IMG/VR virus record: IMGVR_UViG_3300049893_002132
Coordinates: 1-23,174 of that record
Length of the DNA: 23,174 nucleotides
Source: a virus
Strand: one strand, 5' to 3'
How positions within the stretch are numbered: position 1 is the first letter of the stretch; every line of letters begins with the position of its first letter. This document shows, one piece after another, positions 1 to 6,007 of this stretch. The notes beneath the pieces were generated by a model. It had not been told where the DNA came from and did not search any database. It worked only from the letters and a program-made list of their open reading frames with translations. The translations under genes were made by a program, and so were the position numbers.

Positions 1-903
1 CAACCTGCCCGCGTTAAGTGCAGCGGTGTACTGCCTGACCATCTTCTCATCCTCCCACCGCCCGAACTCCTGGACCAGCCGCGTCGGCGCTCCCTGCTCG
101 ATCAGCAGGCAGGCAAATGCCCGTCTGAAACTATGCGGGCTGACCCCGGCTACCCCCGTCCGTTTCCCAAGATTGGACAGGATGCGCCCCAGGCCGGACG
201 GCGTGAGCGGCTGCCCAGGATGAATCCCCCCGATAGCCACAAAAACGGTCTCCACCTTTGGCCCGGCAATTCTGATCGCTCGCCATTCCTCAAGGAGCGT
301 CACCGTCTCCGGCCCGTAATGCCCCGGCTCCTGATTACCGCCCTTGACGATCACCTTCAAGCGCAGGTGCGCTAAATCCAGGTCGTCCCAGCACAGCCGG
401 CACATCTCCGCCGCCCGCAGCCCGGAATCGACCAGGAGCGAGACCATCGCCGCATTACGCCGCCCCGCTGCTGTCTGATCGCAGCCGTCCAACAGCATGG
501 CAATCTCGGCGGCCTCTAAAGTTCTCTGGATGCGTTTTTTCACGGGCGGGAGTTTGAGACAATCCCGCAAATCTTCCCCGATGGCATGTTCTTCGTCGTA
601 CAGCCAGGCCAGCCAGGCTCGCGCGGCGCTGATCGCTTGTTTGACTGTAGGAGCCTGCCACCCCTCCCAGAGCGAGGCCCCCCATTCCCGCAGCAGGCCT
701 CGTGATAAACCTGCTGGGTCAAACACATCGCGCTCCGCCAGCCAGCGGGCCAGCCGTTCCAACTGCCAGGTATATTGTCTGACCGTTGTCGCGCTCAGGC
801 CCTCTTGCCGGGCCGCCGTCAGATATTCGGCAATAGATAGATCGAGTTTGGTTAAGTGAAATCCCAGATCGGTAACGGGTTGCAATGGAACACCTGTACA
901 CAT
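1..903 (-). CDS. int: Tyrosine recombinase, phage integrase (3' end off window)
   Basis: This is a site-specific recombinase that would integrate and excise the phage. The frame is open from an ATG at 903-901 to the left edge, 301 codons, so only a short C-terminal tail is missing. The N-terminal SAM-like core-binding domain spans about residues 20-105. The catalytic domain shows R163 in SGLRAAEM, K187 in VIVKGG, H257-S-F-R260, W283 in FGRW at the second His/Trp position (Cre also uses Trp), and nucleophile Y292 in VRQYTAAL. There is no obvious Shine-Dalgarno upstream of the ATG, so a downstream start such as TTG at 885 is possible. The gene diverges from the early operon. It lacks the extra helix between motifs II and III that marks integron IntI proteins, so it reads as a phage/XerC-like integrase and not as the enzyme that built the attC array to its right. 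Confidence 0.93.
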   Translation of the reverse strand, partial: MCTGVPLQPVTDLGFHLTKLDLSIAEYLTAARQEGLSATTVRQYTWQLERLARWLAERDVFDPAGLSRGLLREWGASLWEGWQAPTVKQAISAARAWLAWLYDEEHAIGEDLRDCLKLPPVKKRIQRTLEAAEIAMLLDGCDQTAAGRRNAAMVSLLVDSGLRAAEMCRLCWDDLDLAHLRLKVIVKGGNQEPGHYGPETVTLLEEWRAIRIAGPKVETVFVAIGGIHPGQPLTPSGLGRILSNLGKRTGVAGVSPHSFRRAFACLLIEQGAPTRLVQEFGRWEDEKMVRQYTAALNAGRL

Positions 904-914
904 TCTAACACAGG
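893..914. promoter_or_regulatory. Candidate operator dyad over integrase start
   Basis: CCTGT (893-897) and ACAGG (910-914) form a 22-bp dyad with a 12-base spacer in the divergent integrase/early-operon gap. The dyad covers the integrase start codon. Such placement suits a repressor or Cro-like site, but no repressor gene is recognisable nearby and the short arms could arise by chance. Confidence 0.25.
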
Positions 915-963
915 CCGACTTTATTATCAAGTACCAATTTCAAATAGAAAAGGAGTCGAGTTT

Positions 964-1677
964 GTGGAACCTAGCCAAATAGCCAGCATCACCCGCAGCC
1001 TGAAAGGAGCACCTGCTATCTGCTTGATTGCGATGCAGCTTCTAAACCGGCGCACCGGCAGAGAAGAACTTACCATGCTTACCGGATACTCAGAGAAACC
1101 TATCACAAAAGCCCTGCGATTGCTAGAAGTCTACAGGTTAACTTATAACGATAGGCGTTATCAGGGTTGGCAGCTTACCGATCTGGGGCGACAATTGCCA
1201 CTTTTCATAAAGTCGCTTGGCGAGTCGCTTGGCGAGGGGGAAATTCCCTCTCCCGGTAGTAGTAGTAGTAAAGAATCTATATTAATAGATTCGCGCTCAT
1301 GTGTGCGTACACACAAAGAGTCTTTAAAACAACTACAACTGCAAATCGAGGGGGAAATTCCCTCTCCCGCCTTACCTGATAATCCCGCCTTTACTCGATT
1401 GACTGACCTGCTGATTAAACGATGCGGTACTGCTCCCGCCAAAGCAAAGGAAGCGATCAGCCAGGCTCTTAAATCTGGTGATGAACCCTCAACCTTGATC
1501 TATGACATTCTAACCTGGCTGGCTTACTGTCAATCAGAACAGGGTAGGGGTAGCAAACCAGCCACCCTAATTCCGGCCCGGATACGCGAGGGTATTCCCC
1601 CTCCTGAGTTTTTTCAGGCCCCAATTGGCGTTGAATTGGAAATTCAAAGATTACAAGGAGAATTTCTATATGACTAA
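964..1677 (+). CDS. Winged-helix protein, candidate lambda O-type replication initiator
   Basis: This 237-residue protein opens the early operon. The GTG at 964 is chosen because AGGAG (951-955) lies 8 bases upstream; an upstream in-frame GTG at 856 would overlap integrase coding and has no such site. Residues about 33-56 resemble a helix-turn-helix (EELTMLTGYSEKPITKALRLL) followed by a wing to about residue 73 (YNDRRYQGWQLTDLG), as in MarR-like or replication-initiator winged helices. The middle, about residues 88-136, is a low-complexity linker with two EGEIPSP motifs encoded by an exact 23-bp repeat. The C-terminal third is helical and ends with a related REGIPPPEF motif. The layout of N-terminal DNA-binding domain, linker containing iteron-like DNA and C-terminal domain resembles lambda O, but no sequence homology to O can be claimed. 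It could instead be an early transcription regulator. Confidence 0.55.
   Translation: MEPSQIASITRSLKGAPAICLIAMQLLNRRTGREELTMLTGYSEKPITKALRLLEVYRLTYNDRRYQGWQLTDLGRQLPLFIKSLGESLGEGEIPSPGSSSSKESILIDSRSCVRTHKESLKQLQLQIEGEIPSPALPDNPAFTRLTDLLIKRCGTAPAKAKEAISQALKSGDEPSTLIYDILTWLAYCQSEQGRGSKPATLIPARIREGIPPPEFFQAPIGVELEIQRLQGEFLYD
1233..1369. repeat. Two exact 23-bp direct repeats flanking an A+T-rich tract
   Basis: Positions 1233-1255 and 1347-1369 are identical 23-mers, 114 bp apart and in the same reading frame. Each contains an inverted repeat, GAGGG and CCCTC around an AAATT core. A degenerate third copy begins near 1587. Between the copies lie a short AGT run (1257-1269), a 7-bp-arm hairpin (1274-1291) and a 6-bp-arm TGTGTG/CACACA hairpin (1300-1315). 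This looks like initiator-binding iterons beside an unwinding region. Confidence 0.5.
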
Positions 1678-1858
1678 AAAACATCCATCCCACCGTGAGG
1701 CATGCGCCTCTTGCCAGGCCGGGCACTGCTGCGGCCACTGCTGGTGCTGCTATGACCGTGACCGGCAGGCAGTGAAAAAAGGTGAATTTTCTGGTAACTC
1801 CTGGAGCGGCGCTCGCCCCGGAAAATCATCAAGGGAGGTGAAAAAATGCAAACTCTAG
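1670..1858 (+). CDS. Cysteine-rich mini-protein, putative zinc knuckle
   Basis: This is a 62-residue protein starting at ATG 1670, with AAGGAG at 1655-1660. The start overlaps the 3' end of the winged-helix gene and the end overlaps the start of the methyltransferase-like gene, so it is translationally coupled on both sides. Residues 12-27 contain CASCQAGHCCGHCWCC, seven Cys and two His in sixteen residues, which strongly suggests zinc or other metal binding. The rest is basic and probably disordered. I do not recognise the family. A small nucleic-acid-binding or host-takeover protein would fit the position, but this is inference. Confidence 0.6.
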   Translation: MTKKHPSHREACASCQAGHCCGHCWCCYDRDRQAVKKGEFSGNSWSGARPGKSSREVKKCKL

Positions 1859-2475
1859 CCTATGACGGCTCATCTTTTGAAAAGTTAGCAATCCTGGATG
1901 TATCACAAGAATCATGGTTACAACCATTCAACTACAAGCGCGACACCAAAAGCGCCCGCCCTGCTGACATCTACACTCCGCAGGGTTACGACGCCTGTCA
2001 AACTCCAGCCTATGCCATTGATCCACTTTTGCCCTATCTGGTAGAGGGTTGGAACATTTGGGAGCCAGCAGCGGGCGAAGGGTATCTCGAAGGCGCACTT
2101 TACGACAGCGGATTTAGTGTCATTCCTTCTGACATCCTGACCGGCCAAAATTTCTTTGAGTTTGAGCCGGATAGTTGGGATTGCCTGATTACCAATCCGC
2201 CCTTTAGCGTCAAGTACAAATGGCTGGAACGATGTTATCAACTCGGCAAGCCCTTTGCCCTGCTGATGCCGGTTGAAACGTTGGGCACCAAAAGCGCCGC
2301 AGTTCTGTTTGAGGAGTTTGGTACCGAGATCATCTTTGTGCGGCCGCGCATCAATTTCAAAATGCCCAATAAAGGTTGGGATGGCGGCGGCGCTCAATTT
2401 CCGGTGGCCTGGTACACCTGGAAGTTAAACATCGGGCGGGCAATGATCTTTGCCAAAATCAAGCCCGAAGAATAA
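1846..2475 (+). CDS. DNA N6-adenine methyltransferase-like protein
   Basis: This 209-residue protein has an amino-methyltransferase core. The SAM-binding motif I is EPAAGEG (residues 73-79) and the catalytic motif IV is NPPF (117-120), the form used by N6-adenine DNA methyltransferases. The start is ATG 1846 with AAGGGAGGTG just upstream, overlapping the preceding small gene. It lacks a recognisable target-recognition domain and is shorter than restriction-system enzymes, as is common for phage solitary methyltransferases. The likely role is modification of phage DNA for protection from host restriction or for timing. No cognate endonuclease lies next to it. The target sequence cannot be read from the protein. 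Confidence 0.8.
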   Translation: MQTLAYDGSSFEKLAILDVSQESWLQPFNYKRDTKSARPADIYTPQGYDACQTPAYAIDPLLPYLVEGWNIWEPAAGEGYLEGALYDSGFSVIPSDILTGQNFFEFEPDSWDCLITNPPFSVKYKWLERCYQLGKPFALLMPVETLGTKSAAVLFEEFGTEIIFVRPRINFKMPNKGWDGGGAQFPVAWYTWKLNIGRAMIFAKIKPEE

Positions 2476-2534
2476 TCACGCTTCATTTTACAAGACTTAT
2501 CAGTACCAAAATCAGCCGCGAGGAGGCGGCATCT

Positions 2535-2729
2535 ATGAAAAGAAAAACCGTCAAAATCATAATCGAAGGCGAAGTAGAAATGGTCGAACTGGTGGCCGCC
2601 AGTATGCGGGCCATCTTCCAGGTCGCCGAGGAAAGCCGGAATATGACGATCCATCTCCGGCCCAGCGACATTCGCCGGACCATGCGTATCCTGCCTCTGT
2701 CTGATCCGCTGGAAGATAAGGTGGCCTGA
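2535..2729 (+). CDS. Small protein of unknown function, 64 aa
   Basis: The start ATG 2535 is supported by GAGGAGG ending about 8 bases upstream; longer in-frame starts would overlap the methyltransferase. The protein begins with a basic strand (MKRKTVKIIIEGEVEMVEL) and then a helix and strand, a compact alpha/beta pattern. The stop is one base before the next ATG, so it belongs to the operon. I do not recognise a family. Confidence 0.6.
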   Translation: MKRKTVKIIIEGEVEMVELVAASMRAIFQVAEESRNMTIHLRPSDIRRTMRILPLSDPLEDKVA

Positions 2730-2730
2730 G

Positions 2731-3018
2731 ATGACAACCCAACGTCGTTACAGTTTACTACATCCCGCTCTGGTCAAAATGAGCGAGGACAATGCTCAAC
2801 TGCTGGCCCGCAACCTCACCCGCGCTGAGGAAATTGCACAGCTAAAGGCTAAAATATGTCTCCTTGAGGAGCAGCGCCGTACCGCCCTTTTCAGGGTCAG
2901 CGATTGCCTTAATTTTCTGCATGACCTGCGAAATGACATAAGGGCAGCCAATGGCACCAGCATCAACGAGCAGCTTGATCGCTCAATCCAATCATTTATT
3001 GGGGATTCTCACCTATGA
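2731..3018 (+). CDS. Coiled-coil small protein, 95 aa
   Basis: ATG 2731 follows the upstream stop by one base, and the end overlaps the next gene by four bases (ATGA type). Residues about 18-70 are rich in Leu, Glu, Lys and Arg in heptad-like spacing (AEEIAQLKAKICLLEEQRR), which suggests a coiled coil and oligomer formation. A related design recurs in the 3280-3630 protein, and the two may be distant paralogues or partners. The function is unknown. Confidence 0.6.
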   Translation: MTTQRRYSLLHPALVKMSEDNAQLLARNLTRAEEIAQLKAKICLLEEQRRTALFRVSDCLNFLHDLRNDIRAANGTSINEQLDRSIQSFIGDSHL

Positions 3019-3278
3019 TTTGCCCCACGTGCCATCGCTCTAAACCAGAAACCCATTTTGAGAATCAGCAAGGCCGCCAAATCCGGCTCACCCGCGATTG
3101 TCTCGCCTGTCGTATCCGCAGGCAAGAACGAAAGAATGATCGCAAGCTGATAAATCATCGTGGGGAGGAGCGATATTGGCTCAGAGATCGGGCCGGCCTG
3201 GATTGTCTCAACTGCCCGCTGTCAGAATGTGTTTTTGTTATCAACCACCCCGCTAAATTATGTCCAAAGGAGAATTGA
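3015..3278 (+). CDS. Zinc-finger-like small protein, 87 aa
   Basis: The start overlaps the stop of the coiled-coil gene (ATGA). An N-terminal CPTC (residues 3-6) and a later CLAC (about 29-32) make a two-knuckle Cys4 zinc site followed by the very basic RIRRQERKNDRK. A second pair, CLNC and a following Cys, lies near residues 64-71. The pattern resembles N-terminal zinc modules of some phage HNH or recombination proteins, but no HNH core is present. It probably binds nucleic acid. Confidence 0.6.
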   Translation: MICPTCHRSKPETHFENQQGRQIRLTRDCLACRIRRQERKNDRKLINHRGEERYWLRDRAGLDCLNCPLSECVFVINHPAKLCPKEN

Positions 3279-3279
3279 C

Positions 3280-3630
3280 ATGAGTGAAAATCGTATCCGC
3301 TACAACATTCCAAATGACCAGCCCGTTAGCACTCCGCGGCACCGCCGTTATCGCCGACTCAGCCCTATTCAGCTAAACGCAGAGAATGAGTTATTGGTCC
3401 AGCAGTCGCTGGACCGGGCCGCGGAAACTAACGAGTTGCGGCTCAAGATCAGGGAAATGGAGTTCACCATCATGCGGCTGAGCGATAAATTGGCAATTTT
3501 AACCAGCGCCGCCCGCGAGGTCATCGCCGCAGATGAGGCCATCCTTGCCATCGGCGGCTTTGACCCGGCCAAAGACTTCCGCTTTGAGCGGGCTATCAAC
3601 GATCTAAAAAATATCGTGAGAGGAAATTAA
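3280..3630 (+). CDS. Coiled-coil small protein, 116 aa
   Basis: ATG 3280 has AAAGGAG at 3266-3272. An in-frame start further upstream would overlap the zinc-finger gene and has no comparable site. The N-terminus is basic (TPRHRRYRRLSPIQLNAENELL) and the middle, about residues 35-85, is a heptad-like helix (ETNELRLKIREMEFTIMRLSDKLAIL). The sequence -LSPIQLNAENELL- parallels -LHPALVKMSEDNAQLL- in the 2731 gene, suggesting an old duplication. The function is unknown. Confidence 0.6.
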   Translation: MSENRIRYNIPNDQPVSTPRHRRYRRLSPIQLNAENELLVQQSLDRAAETNELRLKIREMEFTIMRLSDKLAILTSAAREVIAADEAILAIGGFDPAKDFRFERAINDLKNIVRGN

Positions 3631-3632
3631 AT

Positions 3633-3824
3633 GTGAGTTTCACCCGCTGCCCGTTGGGGCATAAAATTAACCTGGATCATGGTAAAACCTGCCGGGTCTG
3701 CCAGCAAAATAAAATTAACCGCGCAGCCAAGCGCAGCCAGCCCCCGGCACGGAGACACATCTACCCGCAGTATTACAGATGGTTGAGGGAGATTAAGGCA
3801 GAGGTCAGGAGGATAAGCGGATGA
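3633..3824 (+). CDS. Small basic CxxC protein, 63 aa
   Basis: The likely start is GTG 3633, with AGGAAA about 9 bases upstream. Residues 6 to about 24 hold CPLGH and CRVC, a plausible single zinc site. The remainder is rich in Arg and Lys with aromatic residues (RRHIYPQYYRWLREIK). The last codons overlap the next start (ATGA), so it is in the same operon. It probably binds nucleic acid; the family is not recognised. Confidence 0.5.
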   Translation: MSFTRCPLGHKINLDHGKTCRVCQQNKINRAAKRSQPPARRHIYPQYYRWLREIKAEVRRISG

Positions 3825-4144
3825 CCCTCACCCAAATCGCTCTGCTCATGCGCCGCGAGGCCAGGGCCGGAGGCCGGGCGCAGCATAAATTAGAACGGGG
3901 ATTGACACTCACTCTCTGGCAGGACGGCGGTGATTGGATACTCAGCCTGACCCGCAAGGGCCGACCGGCCAGCGAAACCGAAATCATTATCTGCAGACAA
4001 TGGTTTGAGATTCCGGCATCGGCAGCGATTGAACAGGATCGGGTAGGCCAGTACCATATCATCCGGCTAAGGTGGAGCGAGGCGGCGGCCGAGCAGTTGC
4101 CATTGATCGAGCCAGAGAAGCCGAATCAGTACAAATATGATTAA
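3821..4144 (+). CDS. Protein of unknown function, 107 aa
   Basis: ATG 3821 overlaps the previous stop. The protein begins with a short helix (MTLTQIALLMRREARAGGRAQHKL), continues with a strand-rich stretch (LTLTLWQDGGDWILSLTRKG) and ends in an acidic tail. It is the last gene of the overlapping early operon. Its TAA stop (4142-4144) lies inside the TAAC that begins the hairpin region before the cassette array, a placement often seen at integron cassette ends. No family is recognised. Confidence 0.6.
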   Translation: MTLTQIALLMRREARAGGRAQHKLERGLTLTLWQDGGDWILSLTRKGRPASETEIIICRQWFEIPASAAIEQDRVGQYHIIRLRWSEAAAEQLPLIEPEKPNQYKYD

Positions 4145-4202
4145 CATAAATCCTTCCGTCCTAAAGTTTAGGGCGGAAAGATCAATCTAAGAATTGTTAG
4201 GT
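4139..4202. other. Left boundary hairpin of the cassette array (attC-like or entry site)
   Basis: A 12-bp stem, 4154-4165 against 4167-4178 with one G-T pair, lies between a TAAC (4142-4145) and a core-like GTTAGGT (4196-4202), which is where the first cassette begins. The outer TAAC/GTTA spacing and hairpin resemble a short attC of about 64 bp, but the usual pair of extrahelical bases is missing. It could be a degenerate attC, an attI-like entry point, or a terminator of the early operon; no T-run follows the stem. Confidence 0.45.
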
Positions 4203-4207
4203 GGATT

Positions 4208-4429
4208 ATGGGAGCATATATAGCATTACGTTGCCCCGATTGTGGGCGTGAAGCCGTGTATAACGGAGCCGGATTTTGCACTTGTGGAGCGCAGCTTATT
4301 GCCTTTTGGGAAAGAATGAATCGTGGGCGTGGGCGGCCTTATGATTCAAGTCGTCGCGTTTGGGTATGGGAAAATGGATCGCCCAGACTTTTTAATGATC
4401 CTAAAAACCGCCTTGAAAGAAAAACATAA
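4208..4429 (+). CDS. Cassette protein: zinc-ribbon, 73 aa
   Basis: This is the first cassette gene, starting 6 bases after the GTTAGGT core. AGGTGG of the core itself is the only ribosome-site candidate. Residues 9-12 (CPDC) and about 24-26 (CTC) form a short zinc ribbon (ALRCPDCGREAVYNGAGFCTCG). The C-terminal half is basic with aromatic residues (RGRPYDSSRRVWVWENGSPRLF). It could be a nucleic-acid or protein adaptor. It has no recognised family, like most cassette genes. Confidence 0.6.
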   Translation: MGAYIALRCPDCGREAVYNGAGFCTCGAQLIAFWERMNRGRGRPYDSSRRVWVWENGSPRLFNDPKNRLERKT

Positions 4430-4439
4430 TGGACTATTT

Positions 4440-4502
4440 GTATTATCGTACCATGGCTTTTTATTGTCTCATCATGGCCCAATATTATCGTACCATGGTT
4501 AT
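4440..4502 (+). repeat. Three 21-bp tandem repeats
   Basis: Units 4440-4460, 4461-4481 and 4482-4502 share TCRTNNCATGG-type cores; the first and third units share an exact 16-mer (4441-4456 and 4483-4498). They lie in the 3' untranslated part of the first cassette. In one plus frame they would encode three heptads of the form (V/L/I)LS(Y/H)HG, but that frame has no supported start. They are probably a minisatellite. Confidence 0.6.
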
Positions 4503-4548
4503 CATCCTGCGGTTGATAGTAAAATGTTTGCGTTGGTTCTTGAAATCC

Positions 4549-4656
4549 GCCTAACAAGGCAATCAACCCGACGCCCGACTCAGGGCCATTGGAACTATCG
4601 GAACAAACTAAGTAAATTTATTACGCGGGCGCGGGTTATTGCCCGGCTCGTTAGGC
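4549..4656 (+). other. attC: attC site A (108 bp)
   Basis: The site runs from R'' GCCTAAC (4549-4555) to R' GTTAGGC (4650-4656). The inner arms pair as AAT/ATT, AACCCG/CGGGTT and CGCCCG/CGGGCG. They leave an unpaired C at 4564 and A at 4571, six bases apart, on the top strand. On the folded bottom strand these are G and T, as in classical attC sites recognised by IntI. The central loop is about 48 bases. Confidence 0.92.
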
Positions 4657-4662
4657 GGATAG

Positions 4663-5040
4663 ATGAGCCACCAAGAAAATTATGAGGATTATTTAAAAAG
4701 TGACCATTGGTATTTTATGATCATTCTCAAACGCCTTCAGGTTGATAATAAGTGCGAAATTTGCGGAAGTTCTCACGGTCTTGAGGTACACCATCTAACC
4801 TATGAGCGATTAGGCAATGAAAATCTTGAGGATTTACAAGTTCTATGTTCCTATCATCACAAAAAAGTGCATGGCATAGAAAGTCTTGTGAAACAATTAA
4901 TGAAAAGGAAACGGGATATTTTAAAAAACTTAATTGTGTTTTGTTATCCACCTGATAAATTAATGGGCAATCCGCCTAACAAGGCAATCAACCCGACGCC
5001 CGAATCAGGGCCGTTGGAGCAATCGTCAAAATCGAAGTAA
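4663..5040 (+). CDS. Cassette protein: HNH endonuclease, 125 aa
   Basis: This is a small HNH nuclease with a zinc-stabilised beta-beta-alpha metal fold. It shows C31-E-I-C34, the catalytic H43-H44, N54, C62, H65-H66 and H70, in the usual order CxxC, HH, N, CxxHH. It is the second cassette and starts 6 bases after the attC core; AGGCGG of the core is the only ribosome-site candidate. About the last 21 residues (NKAINPTPESGPL...) are encoded by attC site B and so are a cassette by-product, not part of the nuclease fold. The domain covers about residues 1-85. It may act as a homing, defence or packaging-linked nuclease; the context gives no single answer. Confidence 0.85.
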   Translation: MSHQENYEDYLKSDHWYFMIILKRLQVDNKCEICGSSHGLEVHHLTYERLGNENLEDLQVLCSYHHKKVHGIESLVKQLMKRKRDILKNLIVFCYPPDKLMGNPPNKAINPTPESGPLEQSSKSK

Positions 5041-5081
5041 TTTTATTACGCGGGCGCGGGTTATTGCCCGGCTCGTTAGGC
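4974..5081 (+). other. attC: attC site B (108 bp)
   Basis: R'' GCCTAAC (4974-4980) and R' GTTAGGC (5075-5081) bound arms nearly identical to site A, with top-strand extrahelical C at 4989 and A at 4996. The site has the same length as site A and most loop positions are shared. The two cassettes therefore probably came from one host array with homogeneous attC sites. The HNH stop codon is within the loop. Confidence 0.93.
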
Positions 5082-5106
5082 GGCTTCCGTCGCCAAGTGA
5101 GGAAAG

Positions 5107-5307
5107 ATGCAACAGCGATATTATTTTGAAATTGAAAAACGAGATGATAATCCTCTAACTTTCGCGTACATTTGGCGGGCAGAGGACGATGCTACCACCG
5201 CACCACCAGTAAAGGAATTTCACTCTGCGCGGGATGGCGATGAGGCTTTTAGGCGAGTTACCAAAAAGGCCGTGAAATGGATAAACGAGCACGGTATTTT
5301 TGTGTAG
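5107..5307 (+). CDS. Cassette protein of unknown function, 66 aa
   Basis: This is the third cassette gene. The ATG at 5107 has GTGAGGAAAG immediately upstream, an independent ribosome site. The protein is an alpha/beta-like mixture: MQQRYYFEIEKRDDNPLTFAYIWRA suggests two strands, and EAFRRVTKKAVKWINEHG suggests a C-terminal helix. It ends just before attC site C. The overall look is of a small double-stranded-RNA-fold or HicB-like antitoxin-size protein, but there is no motif to prove either. The function is unknown. Confidence 0.65.
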   Translation: MQQRYYFEIEKRDDNPLTFAYIWRAEDDATTAPPVKEFHSARDGDEAFRRVTKKAVKWINEHGIFV

Positions 5308-5311
5308 CGCC

Positions 5312-5414
5312 GCCTAACAATGGCTTGCACGCGACCGAGCAACCGCGCCTTTTCACGCAAGGCGCTCTAATTAACGATGGCACTCCCGGCGCGTGAAGCC
5401 GGGGGGCGTTATAC
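5312..5414 (+). other. attC: attC site C (103 bp)
   Basis: R'' is GCCTAAC (5312-5318) and R' is GTTATAC (5408-5414). Arms pair as GGCTT/AAGCC, CACGCG/CGCGTG and CCG/CGG, leaving unpaired G at 5327 and A at 5334, again six bases apart. R' differs from R'' because R' belongs to the next cassette, whose own R'' is GTATAAC. The arm sequences differ from sites A and B, so this cassette has another source. Confidence 0.9.
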
Positions 5415-5428
5415 GGCAGAAGACACGC

Positions 5429-6007
5429 ATGTTGATACTTGATTTGGGTAGCGGGCTTGGTGGAGCGAGCCAGGCAATGAAAAAAAGGGACTGGCAGGTA
5501 ATCACGGTTGACATCAATCCTGATTTTCACCCTGATATTGTGGCCGACTTGCGAGAGTTTCATTACACCGGCCCGCGCCCTGATTTGGTCTGGTGTTCGC
5601 CGCCGTGTACTGAGTTTGCAAAATTCGCTATGCCCTGCTGGTACAACCTGGCTGATTTGCCCGCGCCGGATATGTCCCTGGTCGAAGCCTGCAAACGGAT
5701 TATAGACGAATGTCAGCCGCGCTATTGGATTATTGAAAATGTACGGGGCGCTGTTCCATTTTTTGAGCCGCTTTTGGGTAAGCCGACTGGCATTTTTCGG
5801 CCCTATTTTCTGTGGGGCCATTTCCCAAATATCGGTAAGCCTGGTGGTTGGGGAACAAAAACCAAAAAACTTCCCTCAACCGCCAAAGCAAAAAGGGCAG
5901 AAATACCAATGCAGCTATCTTTTGCAATCGCAATTGCTATTGAAAGCCAGATGGAACTGCCGTATAACAATTCGTTGCAGCCGAATGGCTACCGGTCGGG
6001 TTTTTGA
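5429..6007 (+). CDS. Cassette protein: DNA cytosine-5 methyltransferase-like, 192 aa
   Basis: The start is taken as ATG 5429 because an in-frame start at 5393 lies upstream of the cassette boundary (5409). Residues 3-12 (ILDLGSGLGG) match SAM motif I, D28 follows the second strand, S57-P-P-C60 carries the catalytic cysteine of motif IV, and E103-N-V is motif VI. At 192 residues it lacks a full target-recognition domain and motif X swap, so it is a minimal phage-type Dcm-like enzyme or a relative that methylates another substrate. The final residues (from about YNNSLQ) are encoded by attC site D. It probably modifies phage or host DNA, giving protection from restriction. Confidence 0.78.
   Translation: MLILDLGSGLGGASQAMKKRDWQVITVDINPDFHPDIVADLREFHYTGPRPDLVWCSPPCTEFAKFAMPCWYNLADLPAPDMSLVEACKRIIDECQPRYWIIENVRGAVPFFEPLLGKPTGIFRPYFLWGHFPNIGKPGGWGTKTKKLPSTAKAKRAEIPMQLSFAIAIAIESQMELPYNNSLQPNGYRSGF

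Noticed and set aside
455-901. Short minus-strand frames over the integrase N-terminus
   Set aside because: They are out of frame with the open catalytic frame that carries R163, K187, H257, R260, W283 and Y292.
1-903. Left integrase as the integron integrase IntI for the array
   Set aside because: The catalytic domain has no extra IntI-type insertion between motif II and HxxR, and an IntI would lie next to an attI, not behind a phage early operon.
1257-1269. AGT microsatellite as a phase-variation tract
   Set aside because: Trinucleotide units keep the frame, so length change would only alter a serine run; no evidence of switching.
4323-4685. 120-residue plus-strand frame spanning repeats and attC site A
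   Set aside because: It overlaps the zinc-ribbon cassette gene in another frame, has no ribosome site and crosses the recombination core; it is explained by the 21-bp repeats and attC.
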